A stretch of DNA of 55,136 nt, from the NCBI GenBank assembly GCA_900547685.1, contig URHS01000013.1:1-55136 (forward strand). The letters are read 5' to 3'. Both the position numbers and the translations under genes were made by a program. The notes under the pieces are model-generated. The model did not search any database, was not told the DNA's origin, and was given only the letters and a program-made list of their open reading frames with translations. Position 1 is the stretch's first letter. Every line of letters begins with the position of its first letter. Origin of the DNA: an uncultured Blautia sp. GTDB lineage: Bacteria; Bacillota; Clostridia; Lachnospirales; Lachnospiraceae. Of this stretch, positions 6,863 through 16,428 are shown one piece after another.

Positions 6863-9406
6863 ATGAAGAGGGCATTTGAAATTTTTAGAAGAGATATAAA
6901 TCGATTGTCTCATAACATGGTGGCAATGATTGTTACCATTGGTGTATGTCTGATACCATCTTTATATGCATGGTTTAATATTGCAGCAAATTATGATCCT
7001 TATGCAAATACAGGAAACATTAAGATTGCAGTGGCAAATGCAGATAAGGGTACGGAAAATGAGTTGATAGGAGAACTAAATGTAGGGGAGGAAATTGTCC
7101 AAAATTTAAAGAAAAATGATAGTTTAGGTTGGAAATTTACAGATGAAAAGAAGGCGGTGCAGGGTGTAAAGTCGGGAAAATATTATGCGGCTATTGTGAT
7201 ACCTGAGGATTTTAGTTCTTCTTTTGTGAGTATTCTTTCCGGTGATATGAAGCAGCCTCAGTTTGAATATTACTTAAATGAAAAGAAAAATGCCATTGCC
7301 CCTAAGGTTACAGGTACAGGTGCGTCTACGATTCAAGAGCAGGTAAATGAAGAATTTATTGCTGCAGCGGCAGGCTCTGTTTCTAAAATTTTGGGACAGA
7401 CAGCAGAGCAGATGGGTACACAGGTTGACACAGTGCAGGAAAGTCTGATTGCAAAAATGCAGACAGCAGAGGAAAATCTGGAAGAATATCAGGTGGTTTT
7501 AGAAAATTTAAATAAAACTATTGATGGAAGTGATGATTTAATAAATGGAACTCAGGAAACGCTGGATGCTCTGAAAAGTGCGGTAGCATCGGGAGCAAAA
7601 TCTATGAATAATGGAACAGATATTTTAGCTTTCGTGAGAAATAGCGTAGGTGCATTAAGCGTCGGTTTATCTGATGGTCTTACGCAGGGAGCAGATGCGT
7701 TGTCCGGTATCAGCAGTGCAGTGGGAACAGACCTTGGAAAGTTGAATGAGAAAGTACAGAATGTAAATGAGAAGATTGGAAATACCATTACATCTATGCA
7801 GGATTTAATCTCAAAAAACGAGGAAATTCTGACAGTTCTTAGAGAACTTGATAATCAAGTTCCAGGAAATCCGTTGTCTGAAATCATAGAAAAGCTGGAA
7901 ACAGAAAATCAGAGACATAAAGAGATATTGAAAAATCTTCAGACAGGGAACAATAGTATAGGGAATGCCGTAAATACATCTGTTCAAGGATTAAATCAGA
8001 TTGCTTCGGTTATTCAGGACGGACAGAAAAATCTCCAGACTTCCAGAGCTTCTTTTGAGAAAAATGTGCTTCCTTCCTTAAATCAATCTTTAGATTCTTT
8101 TGCACAGCTTTCAGGAAAGGTTTCGGGAGTTCTTGCCGGAGTAGAGCCCTCCGCAGAACAGCTTAAAAATGTAACGGGGGATTTGAAACAGACGTTAAGT
8201 GATACAAAAACAGCCATGGAGAGTACCAAAGAGGCTCTTGATGATGTGCAGAAAAAACTGAATACTGCTATTACAGATTTGGGGGCGCTGCAAAGCTCAG
8301 ATATTTACCTGAGTTTAAAAGAGCTGACAAAAAAAGATACAGGAGAAGTAGCTGAATTTATGCATTCTCCGGTACAGTTGGAAACGAAGAGCTTTTATCG
8401 TGTGGAAAATTATGGTTCAGCTATGGCACCTTTTTATACAAATCTGGCAATCTGGGTAGGTGGTATTGTTTTAATCGCTATTTTTAAGATGGAAGTAGAT
8501 AAAGATGAGAAGATTAAAAGCTTTACAGTAACACAAGGATATTTTGGAAGATGGATTTTATACATAACAACAGGTTTGATACAGGCGCTTATTATTTGTC
8601 TTGGAGATATCTACCTTTTGAAAATACAGTGTAAAAATCCGGCGGCCTTTGTATTTGCAGGTTTATTTGCTTCTTTTGTATATGTTAATTTGATTTATGC
8701 ATTGTCTATTACTTTTAAACATATTGGAAAAGCCTTGAGTGTTATTTTAGTCATTCTCCAAATTCCGGGCTCTGCGGGCACGTATCCCATTGAAATGACA
8801 CCGGCATTTTTTCAGTTTGTTCATCCTCTTTTGCCATTTACATACGGGATTAATGCTATGAGAGAAGCAATTGCAGGGATTTATGGTATGCATTACTGGA
8901 AAAATATTCTTTGTCTGGCAGTGTTTTTACCGATTGCTTTGGGAATAGGTCTTCTTTTAAGACCGCATCTTTTGAACTTGAACTATTTGTTTGACCGTAA
9001 GCTGGCTGAAACAGATTTGATGATTTGTGAAGAAGAGGGGATGCAAAGAGAAAAAATCAGTTTGTCAACAGCAGTGAAAATTTTAGCCGGGCAGGATGAA
9101 TTTCGTAAATCCTTAAATGATAAAATTGAAAAATTTCAGTCTAATTATCATAAGAAAATACGGCGAGGATTTCTTGCAATTGTTGTCATTCCTATTATTT
9201 TTCTCATCCTTATGTTTAGTATTGACTCTAAAATGGTATTTTTAGTATTGTGGATTGCCTCAATTATACTAATTGCCTTATATTTAATTGTTGTGGAATA
9301 TATACATGAAAGTTTAAAAAGAAAGAAACGTTTAAGTGAGATGTCGGATGAGGTGCTTTTGAAAGAAGTAAAAGAAAATACCCAGAGAGGAGAAGGGGAA
9401 CAATGA
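6863..9406 (+). CDS. YhgE/Pip family membrane protein (first of a tandem pair)
   Basis: An 847-residue member of the YhgE/Pip (phage infection protein) family, related to EsaA and ABC-2-type permeases. There is one N-terminal TM (about 15-40), a long extracytoplasmic region with the conserved IAVANADKGTENELIGELN and SGKYYAAIVIPEDFS segments, and a coiled-coil-rich middle (about 190-490). A C-terminal membrane domain of about six TMs follows, opening with ENYGSAMAPFYTNLAIWVGG. An extra C-terminal TM pair after about 760 is not shared with the second copy. Start at 6863 has GAGGG about 7 nt upstream; the extra codons from 6725 lie across the promoter. It is coupled to the next gene by ATGA. Function is not established; export or surface-layer assembly is suggested for relatives. 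Confidence 0.88.
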   Translation: MKRAFEIFRRDINRLSHNMVAMIVTIGVCLIPSLYAWFNIAANYDPYANTGNIKIAVANADKGTENELIGELNVGEEIVQNLKKNDSLGWKFTDEKKAVQGVKSGKYYAAIVIPEDFSSSFVSILSGDMKQPQFEYYLNEKKNAIAPKVTGTGASTIQEQVNEEFIAAAAGSVSKILGQTAEQMGTQVDTVQESLIAKMQTAEENLEEYQVVLENLNKTIDGSDDLINGTQETLDALKSAVASGAKSMNNGTDILAFVRNSVGALSVGLSDGLTQGADALSGISSAVGTDLGKLNEKVQNVNEKIGNTITSMQDLISKNEEILTVLRELDNQVPGNPLSEIIEKLETENQRHKEILKNLQTGNNSIGNAVNTSVQGLNQIASVIQDGQKNLQTSRASFEKNVLPSLNQSLDSFAQLSGKVSGVLAGVEPSAEQLKNVTGDLKQTLSDTKTAMESTKEALDDVQKKLNTAITDLGALQSSDIYLSLKELTKKDTGEVAEFMHSPVQLETKSFYRVENYGSAMAPFYTNLAIWVGGIVLIAIFKMEVDKDEKIKSFTVTQGYFGRWILYITTGLIQALIICLGDIYLLKIQCKNPAAFVFAGLFASFVYVNLIYALSITFKHIGKALSVILVILQIPGSAGTYPIEMTPAFFQFVHPLLPFTYGINAMREAIAGIYGMHYWKNILCLAVFLPIALGIGLLLRPHLLNLNYLFDRKLAETDLMICEEEGMQREKISLSTAVKILAGQDEFRKSLNDKIEKFQSNYHKKIRRGFLAIVVIPIIFLILMFSIDSKMVFLVLWIASIILIALYLIVVEYIHESLKRKKRLSEMSDEVLLKEVKENTQRGEGEQ

Positions 9407-11595
9407 GAAATATATGGAAAATCTTCATAGGAGACCTGAAGAAAATCAAAAAAAATGCCATTGCATGGATTGTTATTCTGGGACTTAGCGTTGTTCCATC
9501 TCTTTATGCGTGGTTTAATATTGCTGCCAGTTGGGACCCTTACAGTAATACAGGCAGTCTGAAGGTGGCAGTTGCCAACGTAGATACAGGATATGAGGGT
9601 GAATTGCTTCCGATTAGTATCAATCTGGGTGAGCAGGTAGTTTCAGGACTTCGTGAAAATAATCAGCTGGATTGGGTATTTACAGATTCTCAAAAAGCAG
9701 TGGAAGGTGTAAAATCCGGAAAATATTATGCAGCCATTGTGATACCGGAGACTTTCAGTAATGATATGATGAGTCTTTTTTCTGATGATGTAGAACATTC
9801 TGATATTTTATATTACTTAAATGAAAAGGAAAATGCTATTGCTCCGAAAGTAACAGATAAAGGTGCAGGGGCTGTACGAAAGCAGATTGCAGAATTATTT
9901 ACGAAAACAATTTCTCAGGTGGGATTACAGCTCATGGATAGCCTTTCTTCTATGATGAGTAAGGAAGACTCTCAGGAAATGATTGGAAGAGTACACGAAA
10001 ATATTACAGAGATTGCAGATAGTCTTTTAGCTGCGTCAGGTACTATAAAGGCTTTTTCTAATATGACAGACTCTATGGGAAATACACTGGAATCCACAGC
10101 TTCTTTTTTAAAACAGACAGGAAGTAATGCAGATACCAATTTATCGCTTCTTACAGATACAGGAAAAAGCGTTAAGAGCTTAAAAGATGCTTTATCAGGT
10201 ACTACGGACAGTGTAAATGATGTGTTGGCGGCAGGCAGTGATGTTTACCAAGCAGTATCGGAACAGGTGGATGAGACATTTTCATCTTTGTCACAGGATG
10301 CTGCAGCAGCGGGTGAGAGTTTAAATGGACTGGCAGAACAAGTGCAGGTAATCATTGACAGATATGCTTCTTTTCGTGATAGTTTGCAAGGGGTCAGCGA
10401 TTCTTTACCGGAAGCTTTTCCACATATAAAAGAACAGCTTGGCACAGTGATAGGGAAATTAAATACTTCTATTGCTCAGCAGGAGGCTGTAAGAGATAAA
10501 TTGTATGAGGCTGCTGATAAAATTTCTCAATCTATTTCGGATGCAGGCAGCTACCAAAGTGAATTAAAAGAGCTTGCAAAGCAAAGTGCACAGCAAATTC
10601 AGAATGTGCAGACAGATTATGAGAAGAATGTAAAGGGGAATTTAGACCAGCTGTTTCAGACACTCAGTAACACCAATAAAGATGTGTTTTTGATTTTATC
10701 AAAATTAGATGAGGGAGCACAGGGGATTGAAGATTTGTCAGGCTCCGCAGCTTCTGATTTGGGAAAATTAAAAACAGCTTTGGATACTTCGGCTTCTTTG
10801 CTGGATGAAGCTTCTGGTAGAATGAATGATGTTTTACAGAAACTTTCAGAAGCGGCAGAGAACGGAAATCTGGAAATATTAAAGGATGTTCTGAGAAATG
10901 GCCCTGATACAGTGAGTTCTTTTCTTGCTTCACCAGTGAAAATGGAAACAAAAAGTATATATCCGGTAGAGAATTACGGTTCGGCTATGGCGCCGTTTTA
11001 TTCTACCTTGTCTATTTGGGTTGGTGGTATCGTATTAGTTGCTATGATGAAAGTAACTCTGTCAGAGGAGAGAAAGAAAAAACTTCATCATGTAAAAAAT
11101 TATCAGATTTACTTTGGCAGATATTTGCTGTTTTTTATTATGGGGCTCATTCAAAGCGGTTTAATCTGTCTGGGAGATTTATTCTTTCTGGGCATTCAAT
11201 GTGAGCATCCGTTTTTATTTGTATTGTCAGGCTGGCTTACAAGTATCGTGTATGTAAATATTATTTATACCCTGACAGTTTCTTTCGGCGATGTGGGAAA
11301 AGCAATCTGTGTTATTTTACTGGTTATTCAGGTGGCAGGTTCCGGTGGAACCTTTCCAATAGAGATGGCACCATCCTTTTTCCAGAAGGTATATCAGTTC
11401 CTGCCTTTTACCCATAGTATGGGAGCAATGCGGGAAGCGATTGCCGGTTTGTATGGAAATATTTATGTAAAAGAACTGGGAACTTTGGGATTGTTTTTGA
11501 TTTTTTCCCTGCTTTTAGGATTGGTATTTCGTAAGCCTGTTATTCGTTTAAATGAGTTGTTTACGGAAAAATTGGAGGAAACAAAATTGATGTAA
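9403..11595 (+). CDS. YhgE/Pip family membrane protein (second of the pair)
   Basis: A 730-residue paralogue of the preceding protein with the same plan: N-terminal TM, IAASWDPYSNTGSLKVAVAN, SGKYYAAIVIPETFS, a long coiled-coil region rich in Ser/Asp/Leu (about 180-500), then ENYGSAMAPFYSTLSIWVGG and about six TMs ending near RKPVIRLNELF. Its start codon overlaps the first gene's stop by 4 bp, which suggests equimolar synthesis and a heteromeric complex. It lacks the C-terminal extension of the first copy. The tandem pair probably arose by duplication. Biochemical role unknown. Confidence 0.88.
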   Translation: MRNIWKIFIGDLKKIKKNAIAWIVILGLSVVPSLYAWFNIAASWDPYSNTGSLKVAVANVDTGYEGELLPISINLGEQVVSGLRENNQLDWVFTDSQKAVEGVKSGKYYAAIVIPETFSNDMMSLFSDDVEHSDILYYLNEKENAIAPKVTDKGAGAVRKQIAELFTKTISQVGLQLMDSLSSMMSKEDSQEMIGRVHENITEIADSLLAASGTIKAFSNMTDSMGNTLESTASFLKQTGSNADTNLSLLTDTGKSVKSLKDALSGTTDSVNDVLAAGSDVYQAVSEQVDETFSSLSQDAAAAGESLNGLAEQVQVIIDRYASFRDSLQGVSDSLPEAFPHIKEQLGTVIGKLNTSIAQQEAVRDKLYEAADKISQSISDAGSYQSELKELAKQSAQQIQNVQTDYEKNVKGNLDQLFQTLSNTNKDVFLILSKLDEGAQGIEDLSGSAASDLGKLKTALDTSASLLDEASGRMNDVLQKLSEAAENGNLEILKDVLRNGPDTVSSFLASPVKMETKSIYPVENYGSAMAPFYSTLSIWVGGIVLVAMMKVTLSEERKKKLHHVKNYQIYFGRYLLFFIMGLIQSGLICLGDLFFLGIQCEHPFLFVLSGWLTSIVYVNIIYTLTVSFGDVGKAICVILLVIQVAGSGGTFPIEMAPSFFQKVYQFLPFTHSMGAMREAIAGLYGNIYVKELGTLGLFLIFSLLLGLVFRKPVIRLNELFTEKLEETKLM

Positions 11596-11610
11596 AAATA
11601 TATTTTGTTG

Positions 11611-11669
11611 TTGACTTTTTTATCTCTCTGAACTATATTATAGATATAACAATTAAACGAATGTTTAAT
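11611..11669 (+). promoter_or_regulatory. promoter and operator of the HMA/metal-ATPase unit
   Basis: TTGACT (11611-11616), 17-nt spacer, TATATT (11634-11639). Just past the expected start site lies the perfect inverted repeat ATTAAAC-GAAT-GTTTAAT (11652-11669), well placed for a repressor. An ArsR-family regulator gene lies 4.7 kb downstream (16421-16786) and is the obvious candidate, but this is inference. Confidence 0.75.
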
Positions 11670-11709
11670 CATTAAGAAAATATTATATTAAAAAGAGAGG
11701 TATTTTATT

Positions 11710-11928
11710 ATGAAGAAGACTTATAATATTGAGGTGGATTGTGCAAACTGTGCAAATTTAATGGAAGATACTACACGCAAAGTTGAGGGTGTTGCATCTG
11801 CAACTGTAAATTTTATGACACAGAAGATGATTGTGGAATTTGAAGAAGGACAGGATGCCAAAAAGGTAATGAAAAATGTTTTAAAGGCTTGCAGAAAAGT
11901 AGAGCCGGATTGTGAAATTGAACTTTAA
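11710..11928 (+). CDS. stand-alone heavy-metal-associated (HMA) domain protein
   Basis: A 72-residue ferredoxin-like HMA domain. The metal-binding CxxC is C11-A-N-C14 in VDCANCAN, and Tyr5 and the GVASATVNFMTQKM segment fit the family fold. It probably binds Zn(II), Cd(II) or a related soft metal and hands it to the ATPase encoded next, whose own N terminus lacks an HMA domain. In most CadA/ZntA proteins this domain is fused, so here the transporter is split into two genes. GAGAGG is 7 nt upstream of the ATG. It is transcribed from the promoter/operator just upstream. Confidence 0.9.
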   Translation: MKKTYNIEVDCANCANLMEDTTRKVEGVASATVNFMTQKMIVEFEEGQDAKKVMKNVLKACRKVEPDCEIEL

Positions 11929-11935
11929 GAAACAG

Positions 11936-11964
11936 CACCCCGGATGCAAATTGCAAAAGGGGTG
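11936..11964 (+). promoter_or_regulatory. intercistronic stem-loop between HMA and ATPase genes
   Basis: CACCCC (11936-11941) pairs with GGGGTG (11959-11964), with an inner TGCAA/TTGCA stem. No T-run follows. It may stabilise the upstream message, so that the small HMA protein is made in excess over the ATPase. Confidence 0.5.
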
Positions 11965-11997
11965 TAAATTTATCACAGAAAGAAGGTGGAAGTCGTT

Positions 11998-13884
11998 ATG
12001 AATAAAAAACAGAAAAAAATGTTGACCAGAATTATCATTACAACAGTTATGGTAATTGCATTGAATTTAATACCTACCACAGGAATATTAAAGTTAGCCC
12101 TTTACCTGGCAGCTTATTTAGTTATTGGATATGATATTTTGAAAAAAGCCGGAAGAGGTATTTTAAACAGACGTGTTTTTGATGAAAATTTTCTAATGGC
12201 AGTGGCTACTGTAGGAGCCTTTGCTTTGGCGATTTATTCCAAAAGCGGAGATTATAATGAAGCCATTGCAGTTATGCTGTTCTATCAGATAGGTGAATTA
12301 TTTCAAAGTTATGCGGTGAGAAAAAGCCGTAGGAACATCAGCGCCTTGATGGATATTCGTCCTGATTATGCCAATATAGAGCGTGATGGAAAGTTGGAAA
12401 GAGTAGATCCTGATGAAGTTAAAATTGACAGTATTATTATCGTTCAGCCGGGAGAAAAAGTTCCTTTAGATGGAATTGTCATAGAGGGAAATTCCAGTTT
12501 GAATACAAGTGCTTTAACGGGAGAGAGCCTTCCTCGTGATGTAAAGCAAGGCGATGAGATTATCAGCGGCTGTATCAATATAAATGGTGTGCTGAAAGTC
12601 AAGACAACAAAGGAATTCGGAGAGTCTACCGTATCTAAGATTTTAGAACTTGTGGAAAATTCCAGCTCCAGAAAATCGAAATCAGAAAACTTTATTTCTA
12701 AATTTGCCAAAGTATATACACCGGCAGTTTGTTATAGTGCATTAGCATTGGCAATTCTTCCTCCATTGGTACAGATGTTATTCTTAGGACAGACAGCTCA
12801 GTGGGGCGTATGGATTTACCGTGCATTGACATTTCTTGTTATTAGTTGTCCATGTGCTCTTGTTATCAGTATTCCTCTTAGTTTCTTTGCGGGAATTGGG
12901 GGTGCAAGTAAGGAAGGTGTATTGATTAAAGGTTCTAATTATATGGAAACCTTATCTCAGGCAAAATATGTGGTTTTTGATAAAACAGGAACTTTGACGC
13001 AAGGTGTTTTTGAAGTAAGCGGTGTTCATCATAATGTGATAGAAGAAAGGAAACTGTTGGAATATGCGGCATTGGCAGAATGTGCATCTTCTCATCCAAT
13101 TAGTAAGAGTATTCAGAGAGCTTACGGAAAAGAAATTGACAGAAATAGAGTTTCGGATATTCAGGAAATCAGCGGTCATGGCATTATTGCAAAAGTAGAC
13201 GGAAAAGAAGTTGCGGCGGGAAACAGCAAGCTGATGAAAAAATTAAATGTGGAATATCATGGCTGTCATGATGTGGGAACAATTATCCATGTGGCAATAG
13301 ACGGAAAATATGAAGGGCATATTGTGATTTCTGATATTGTAAAGGAACATTCTAAAGAGGCTATTGCACGACTGAAAAAGGCAGGAGTGAAGAAGACGGT
13401 TATGCTTACCGGAGACGCACAGTCTGTGGCAGAACAGGTTGCACAGTCTTTGGGAATTGATGAAGTTTATGCGGAATTGCTTCCGGGAGACAAGGTAACA
13501 AAGGTAGAAGAACTCCTTGCAGAGAAGTCTGAAAAGGAAAAATTGGCATTTGTAGGTGACGGTATTAATGACGCGCCGGTTCTTACTCGTGCAGATATTG
13601 GAATTGCCATGGGAGCTATGGGTTCTGATGCAGCTATTGAGGCGGCTGATGTAGTTCTGATGGATGATGATCCTTTAAAGATTTCCAAAGCCATTAAGAT
13701 TTCCAGAAAATGTCTTGGTATGGTATACCAGAATATTATTTTCGCTTTAGTAATTAAATTCGGTTGTCTGGCACTGGGTGCAATAGGAATTGCCAATATG
13801 TGGTTTGCTATTTTTGCAGATGTGGGTGTTATGATTATTGCGGTTTTAAATGCAATTCGTACCCTTCGCGTCCATAATTTATAA
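11998..13884 (+). CDS. cadA: P1B-type Zn/Cd/Pb-translocating ATPase
   Basis: A 628-residue metal-exporting P-type ATPase of the cytoplasmic membrane. It has actuator motif TGES, the metal-site CPC in ISCPCALVIS, phosphorylated D328 in DKTGT, the HP locus in SSHPIS, and hinge GDGINDAPVL. The last TM region carries IKFG and ADVG, the Lys and Asp-x-Gly positions typical of the Zn/Cd/Pb subgroup (P1B-2). There is no N-terminal HMA domain; that is supplied by the upstream 72-residue protein. Start at 11998 has AGAAGGTGG 8 nt upstream. It is likely induced by Zn or Cd through an ArsR-type repressor. Confidence 0.92.
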   Translation: MNKKQKKMLTRIIITTVMVIALNLIPTTGILKLALYLAAYLVIGYDILKKAGRGILNRRVFDENFLMAVATVGAFALAIYSKSGDYNEAIAVMLFYQIGELFQSYAVRKSRRNISALMDIRPDYANIERDGKLERVDPDEVKIDSIIIVQPGEKVPLDGIVIEGNSSLNTSALTGESLPRDVKQGDEIISGCININGVLKVKTTKEFGESTVSKILELVENSSSRKSKSENFISKFAKVYTPAVCYSALALAILPPLVQMLFLGQTAQWGVWIYRALTFLVISCPCALVISIPLSFFAGIGGASKEGVLIKGSNYMETLSQAKYVVFDKTGTLTQGVFEVSGVHHNVIEERKLLEYAALAECASSHPISKSIQRAYGKEIDRNRVSDIQEISGHGIIAKVDGKEVAAGNSKLMKKLNVEYHGCHDVGTIIHVAIDGKYEGHIVISDIVKEHSKEAIARLKKAGVKKTVMLTGDAQSVAEQVAQSLGIDEVYAELLPGDKVTKVEELLAEKSEKEKLAFVGDGINDAPVLTRADIGIAMGAMGSDAAIEAADVVLMDDDPLKISKAIKISRKCLGMVYQNIIFALVIKFGCLALGAIGIANMWFAIFADVGVMIIAVLNAIRTLRVHNL

Positions 13885-13903
13885 AAATTCCTTCAGGAAA
13901 CGG

Positions 13904-13976
13904 TTGCTTTTCTGTTATTTAGCACGTATACTGTATAAAGAAAAAAATTTAAGGAGCTGTTTTATAAGACAGCTCC
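13904..13976 (+). promoter_or_regulatory. feoAB promoter and leader hairpin
   Basis: TTGCTT (13904-13909), 17-nt spacer, TATACT (13927-13932). The leader then holds GGAGCTGT (13953-13960) paired with ACAGCTCC (13969-13976) around an 8-nt loop, with no T-run. The hairpin may be a post-transcriptional element. No recognisable Fur or DtxR box was seen. Confidence 0.55.
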
Positions 13977-14025
13977 AATCCTTACGATATGAGTTAGATG
14001 AAACTAATAGGAAAGAAGGCAGAAG

Positions 14026-16356
14026 ATGAAACTAAGTGAGTTACAAATAGGAAGTACGGCGACCATTCTTTCGGTAGGAGGAACAGGGGCTCTACGTCAG
14101 CATTTTCTGGATATGGGTTTAATACAGGGGACAGAAGTAACTGTAGTGAAATATGCTCCTATGGGAGACCCGATTGAGTTGCGTATTCATGGATATGAAT
14201 TGACAATTCGTTTAGAAGATGCAAAAAATATTGAAATCAGTAAAGAGCATAAACCAAAAGATAAGGAAAATAAAAGGAAAAAGGAAGAAAAGCTTCATCC
14301 CGGATATGGAGAGGGTGGAAAATTCCATGACAGAAAAAATGAGAATCCATTACCGGACAGTGAAACGTTGACATTTGCTTTGGTAGGAAATCAGAATTGT
14401 GGAAAAACAACGTTGTTTAATCAGCTTACAGGTTCTAAGCAGCATGTGGGCAACTTCCCCGGTGTTACTGTAGACCGTAAAGATGGTGTAATCAAAGGGC
14501 ATAGTAATACATTAATTACAGATTTGCCGGGAATTTATTCTATGTCTCCTTACAGCAGTGAGGAAATTGTGACAAGGGAATTTGTTATCCGTGAAAGGCC
14601 GAAGGGAATTATTAATATTGTGGATGCCACAAATATTGAGCGAAATATGTATCTTACTATGCAGCTTTTAGAGCTGGGCTTTCCTATGGTAGTAGCCTTA
14701 AATATGATGGATGAACTTCGGGAAAATGGAGGTTCTGTTCTGGTAAACGAGATGGAGGCGGCCCTTGGTGTTCCGGTTGTACCGATTTCAGCAGCAAAGG
14801 GTGAGGGAATTGAGGAACTTGTCCAGCATGCCATTCATGTGGCGAAATATCAGGAGACACCGTTAGAAACAGATTTTTGTCGAAAAGATGAAGGAATTCA
14901 CAGAGGAATTCATGCAGTTATGCATCTCATTGAAGATCATGCTCAGAAGACCGGAATTCCGGTGCGTTTTGCAGCCAGTAAGGTAATGGAAGGCGACAGA
15001 AAGATTTTAGAGCAACTAGAACTTACGGAAAATGAACAAAATATTGTAGAACAGATTGCTAAACAGACGGAGGAAGAGACAGGACTTGACAGGGCAGCAG
15101 GGATTGCTCAAATGCGTTTTCAATATATCGAAGATGTCTGTGGAGAGGCTGTAGTAAAACCTAAGGAAAGTAAAGAGCATATCCGCAGCAGAAGCATCGA
15201 TCGTTTTCTTACAGGAAAATATACAGGAATACCTGCATTTATCGGAATTATGGGAATTGTATTCTGGCTTACTTTCAGTGTGATAGGGGCATTCCTTCAG
15301 GGGATTTTAGAGTCAGGTATTACTTATCTTACAGAGCTGGTAGATTTGGCAATGCAGGAAGCGCATGTGGCAGGTGTATTACATTCTCTTGTAATTGACG
15401 GTATCTTTAATGGGGTAGGTGGTGTACTGAGCTTTTTGCCGATTATTGTAACTTTGTTTTTCTTCCTGTCCCTTTTGGAGGACAGCGGATATATGGCTCG
15501 TGTGGCATTTATTATGGATAAGCTGCTTCGAAAACTGGGCCTTTCCGGAAGAAGTATTGTGCCTATGCTGATAGGATTTGGATGTACAGTTCCGGGAGTT
15601 ATGGCAAGCCGTACACTTCCTTCTGAGAGAGACAGAAAGATGACAATCCTGCTTACACCATTTATGAGTTGTACTGCAAAGCTCCCGATTTATGCGTTTT
15701 TTACAGCTGCATTTTTTCCGGAACACGGCGCTCTTGTTATGATTTCTCTATATGTCTTTGGAATAGTAATGGGAATTGTTATGGCATTGATTTTTAAGAA
15801 GACAACATTTAAAGGGGAAGCAGTTCCTTTTGTTATGGAACTTCCGAATTATCGTATGCCGGGACTGAAAAACGTGGGACATCTGCTGTGGGATAAGGCA
15901 AAGGATTTTCTGCAGAGAGCTTTTACCGTTATCTTTATTGCAACTATTGTAATCTGGTTCTTACAGAATTTTGACACAAGTTTGAATATGACAACAGATT
16001 CACAGAATAGTATACTGGCATTAGTTGCCGGTGCATTGGCACCTGTTTTTGTACCTGTGGGATTTGGAGATTGGAGAATTGTTACAGCGTTGATTTCCGG
16101 TTTCTTGGCAAAGGAAAGCGTGGTATCTTCTCTCACTGTATTATTTGGAAGTACTGCTGCCTTACAGGGCAGTATAAGTATACCTGGGGCAGTGGCATTA
16201 TTGGTATTTTGCCTTCTTTACACCCCATGTGTGGCAGCCATTGCCTCTGTAAAGCGTGAATTGGGTGGAAAATGGGCGACAGCTATGGTAATTGGACAAT
16301 GCGTAATCGCATGGATTGCAGCATTTGCAATTTATCATATTGCTATATTGCTCTAA
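14026..16356 (+). CDS. feoB: FeoA-FeoB fusion ferrous iron transporter
   Basis: A 776-residue Fe(II) uptake protein. Residues 1-72 are a FeoA (SH3-like) domain. A charged Lys/Glu linker follows (about 73-110), then the FeoB G domain with G1 GNQNCGKT (121-128), GNFPGVTVDRK and DLPGIYS. The helical domain and then the Gate/core membrane domains (about 395-776) contain GFGCTVPGVMASRT and FMSCTAKLPIYAFF, the Cys-bearing pore motifs. FeoA is usually a separate gene; the fusion is known in clostridia. It has its own promoter after cadA and ends at a bidirectional terminator. AGAAGG lies about 5 nt before the start. Confidence 0.95.
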   Translation: MKLSELQIGSTATILSVGGTGALRQHFLDMGLIQGTEVTVVKYAPMGDPIELRIHGYELTIRLEDAKNIEISKEHKPKDKENKRKKEEKLHPGYGEGGKFHDRKNENPLPDSETLTFALVGNQNCGKTTLFNQLTGSKQHVGNFPGVTVDRKDGVIKGHSNTLITDLPGIYSMSPYSSEEIVTREFVIRERPKGIINIVDATNIERNMYLTMQLLELGFPMVVALNMMDELRENGGSVLVNEMEAALGVPVVPISAAKGEGIEELVQHAIHVAKYQETPLETDFCRKDEGIHRGIHAVMHLIEDHAQKTGIPVRFAASKVMEGDRKILEQLELTENEQNIVEQIAKQTEEETGLDRAAGIAQMRFQYIEDVCGEAVVKPKESKEHIRSRSIDRFLTGKYTGIPAFIGIMGIVFWLTFSVIGAFLQGILESGITYLTELVDLAMQEAHVAGVLHSLVIDGIFNGVGGVLSFLPIIVTLFFFLSLLEDSGYMARVAFIMDKLLRKLGLSGRSIVPMLIGFGCTVPGVMASRTLPSERDRKMTILLTPFMSCTAKLPIYAFFTAAFFPEHGALVMISLYVFGIVMGIVMALIFKKTTFKGEAVPFVMELPNYRMPGLKNVGHLLWDKAKDFLQRAFTVIFIATIVIWFLQNFDTSLNMTTDSQNSILALVAGALAPVFVPVGFGDWRIVTALISGFLAKESVVSSLTVLFGSTAALQGSISIPGAVALLVFCLLYTPCVAAIASVKRELGGKWATAMVIGQCVIAWIAAFAIYHIAILL

Positions 16357-16363
16357 GTTTAGA

Positions 16364-16428
16364 AAAAATAAGGAGTTGACGTTTTAAACATTCTGGAGAT
16401 GAATCTAAAGCGTCAGCTCCTTATTTTT
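16364..16428. terminator. bidirectional terminator between feoAB and arsR
   Basis: An 18-nt arm, AAAAATAAGGAGTTGACG (16364-16381), pairs with 16411-16428 with one G-T pair, flanked by A-runs and T-runs on both sides. It overlaps the stop codon of the convergent arsR gene. Confidence 0.9.

Noticed and set aside
13467..13796. 109-codon minus-strand ORF opposite cadA
   Set aside because: It mirrors the conserved hinge region of the ATPase and has no SD.
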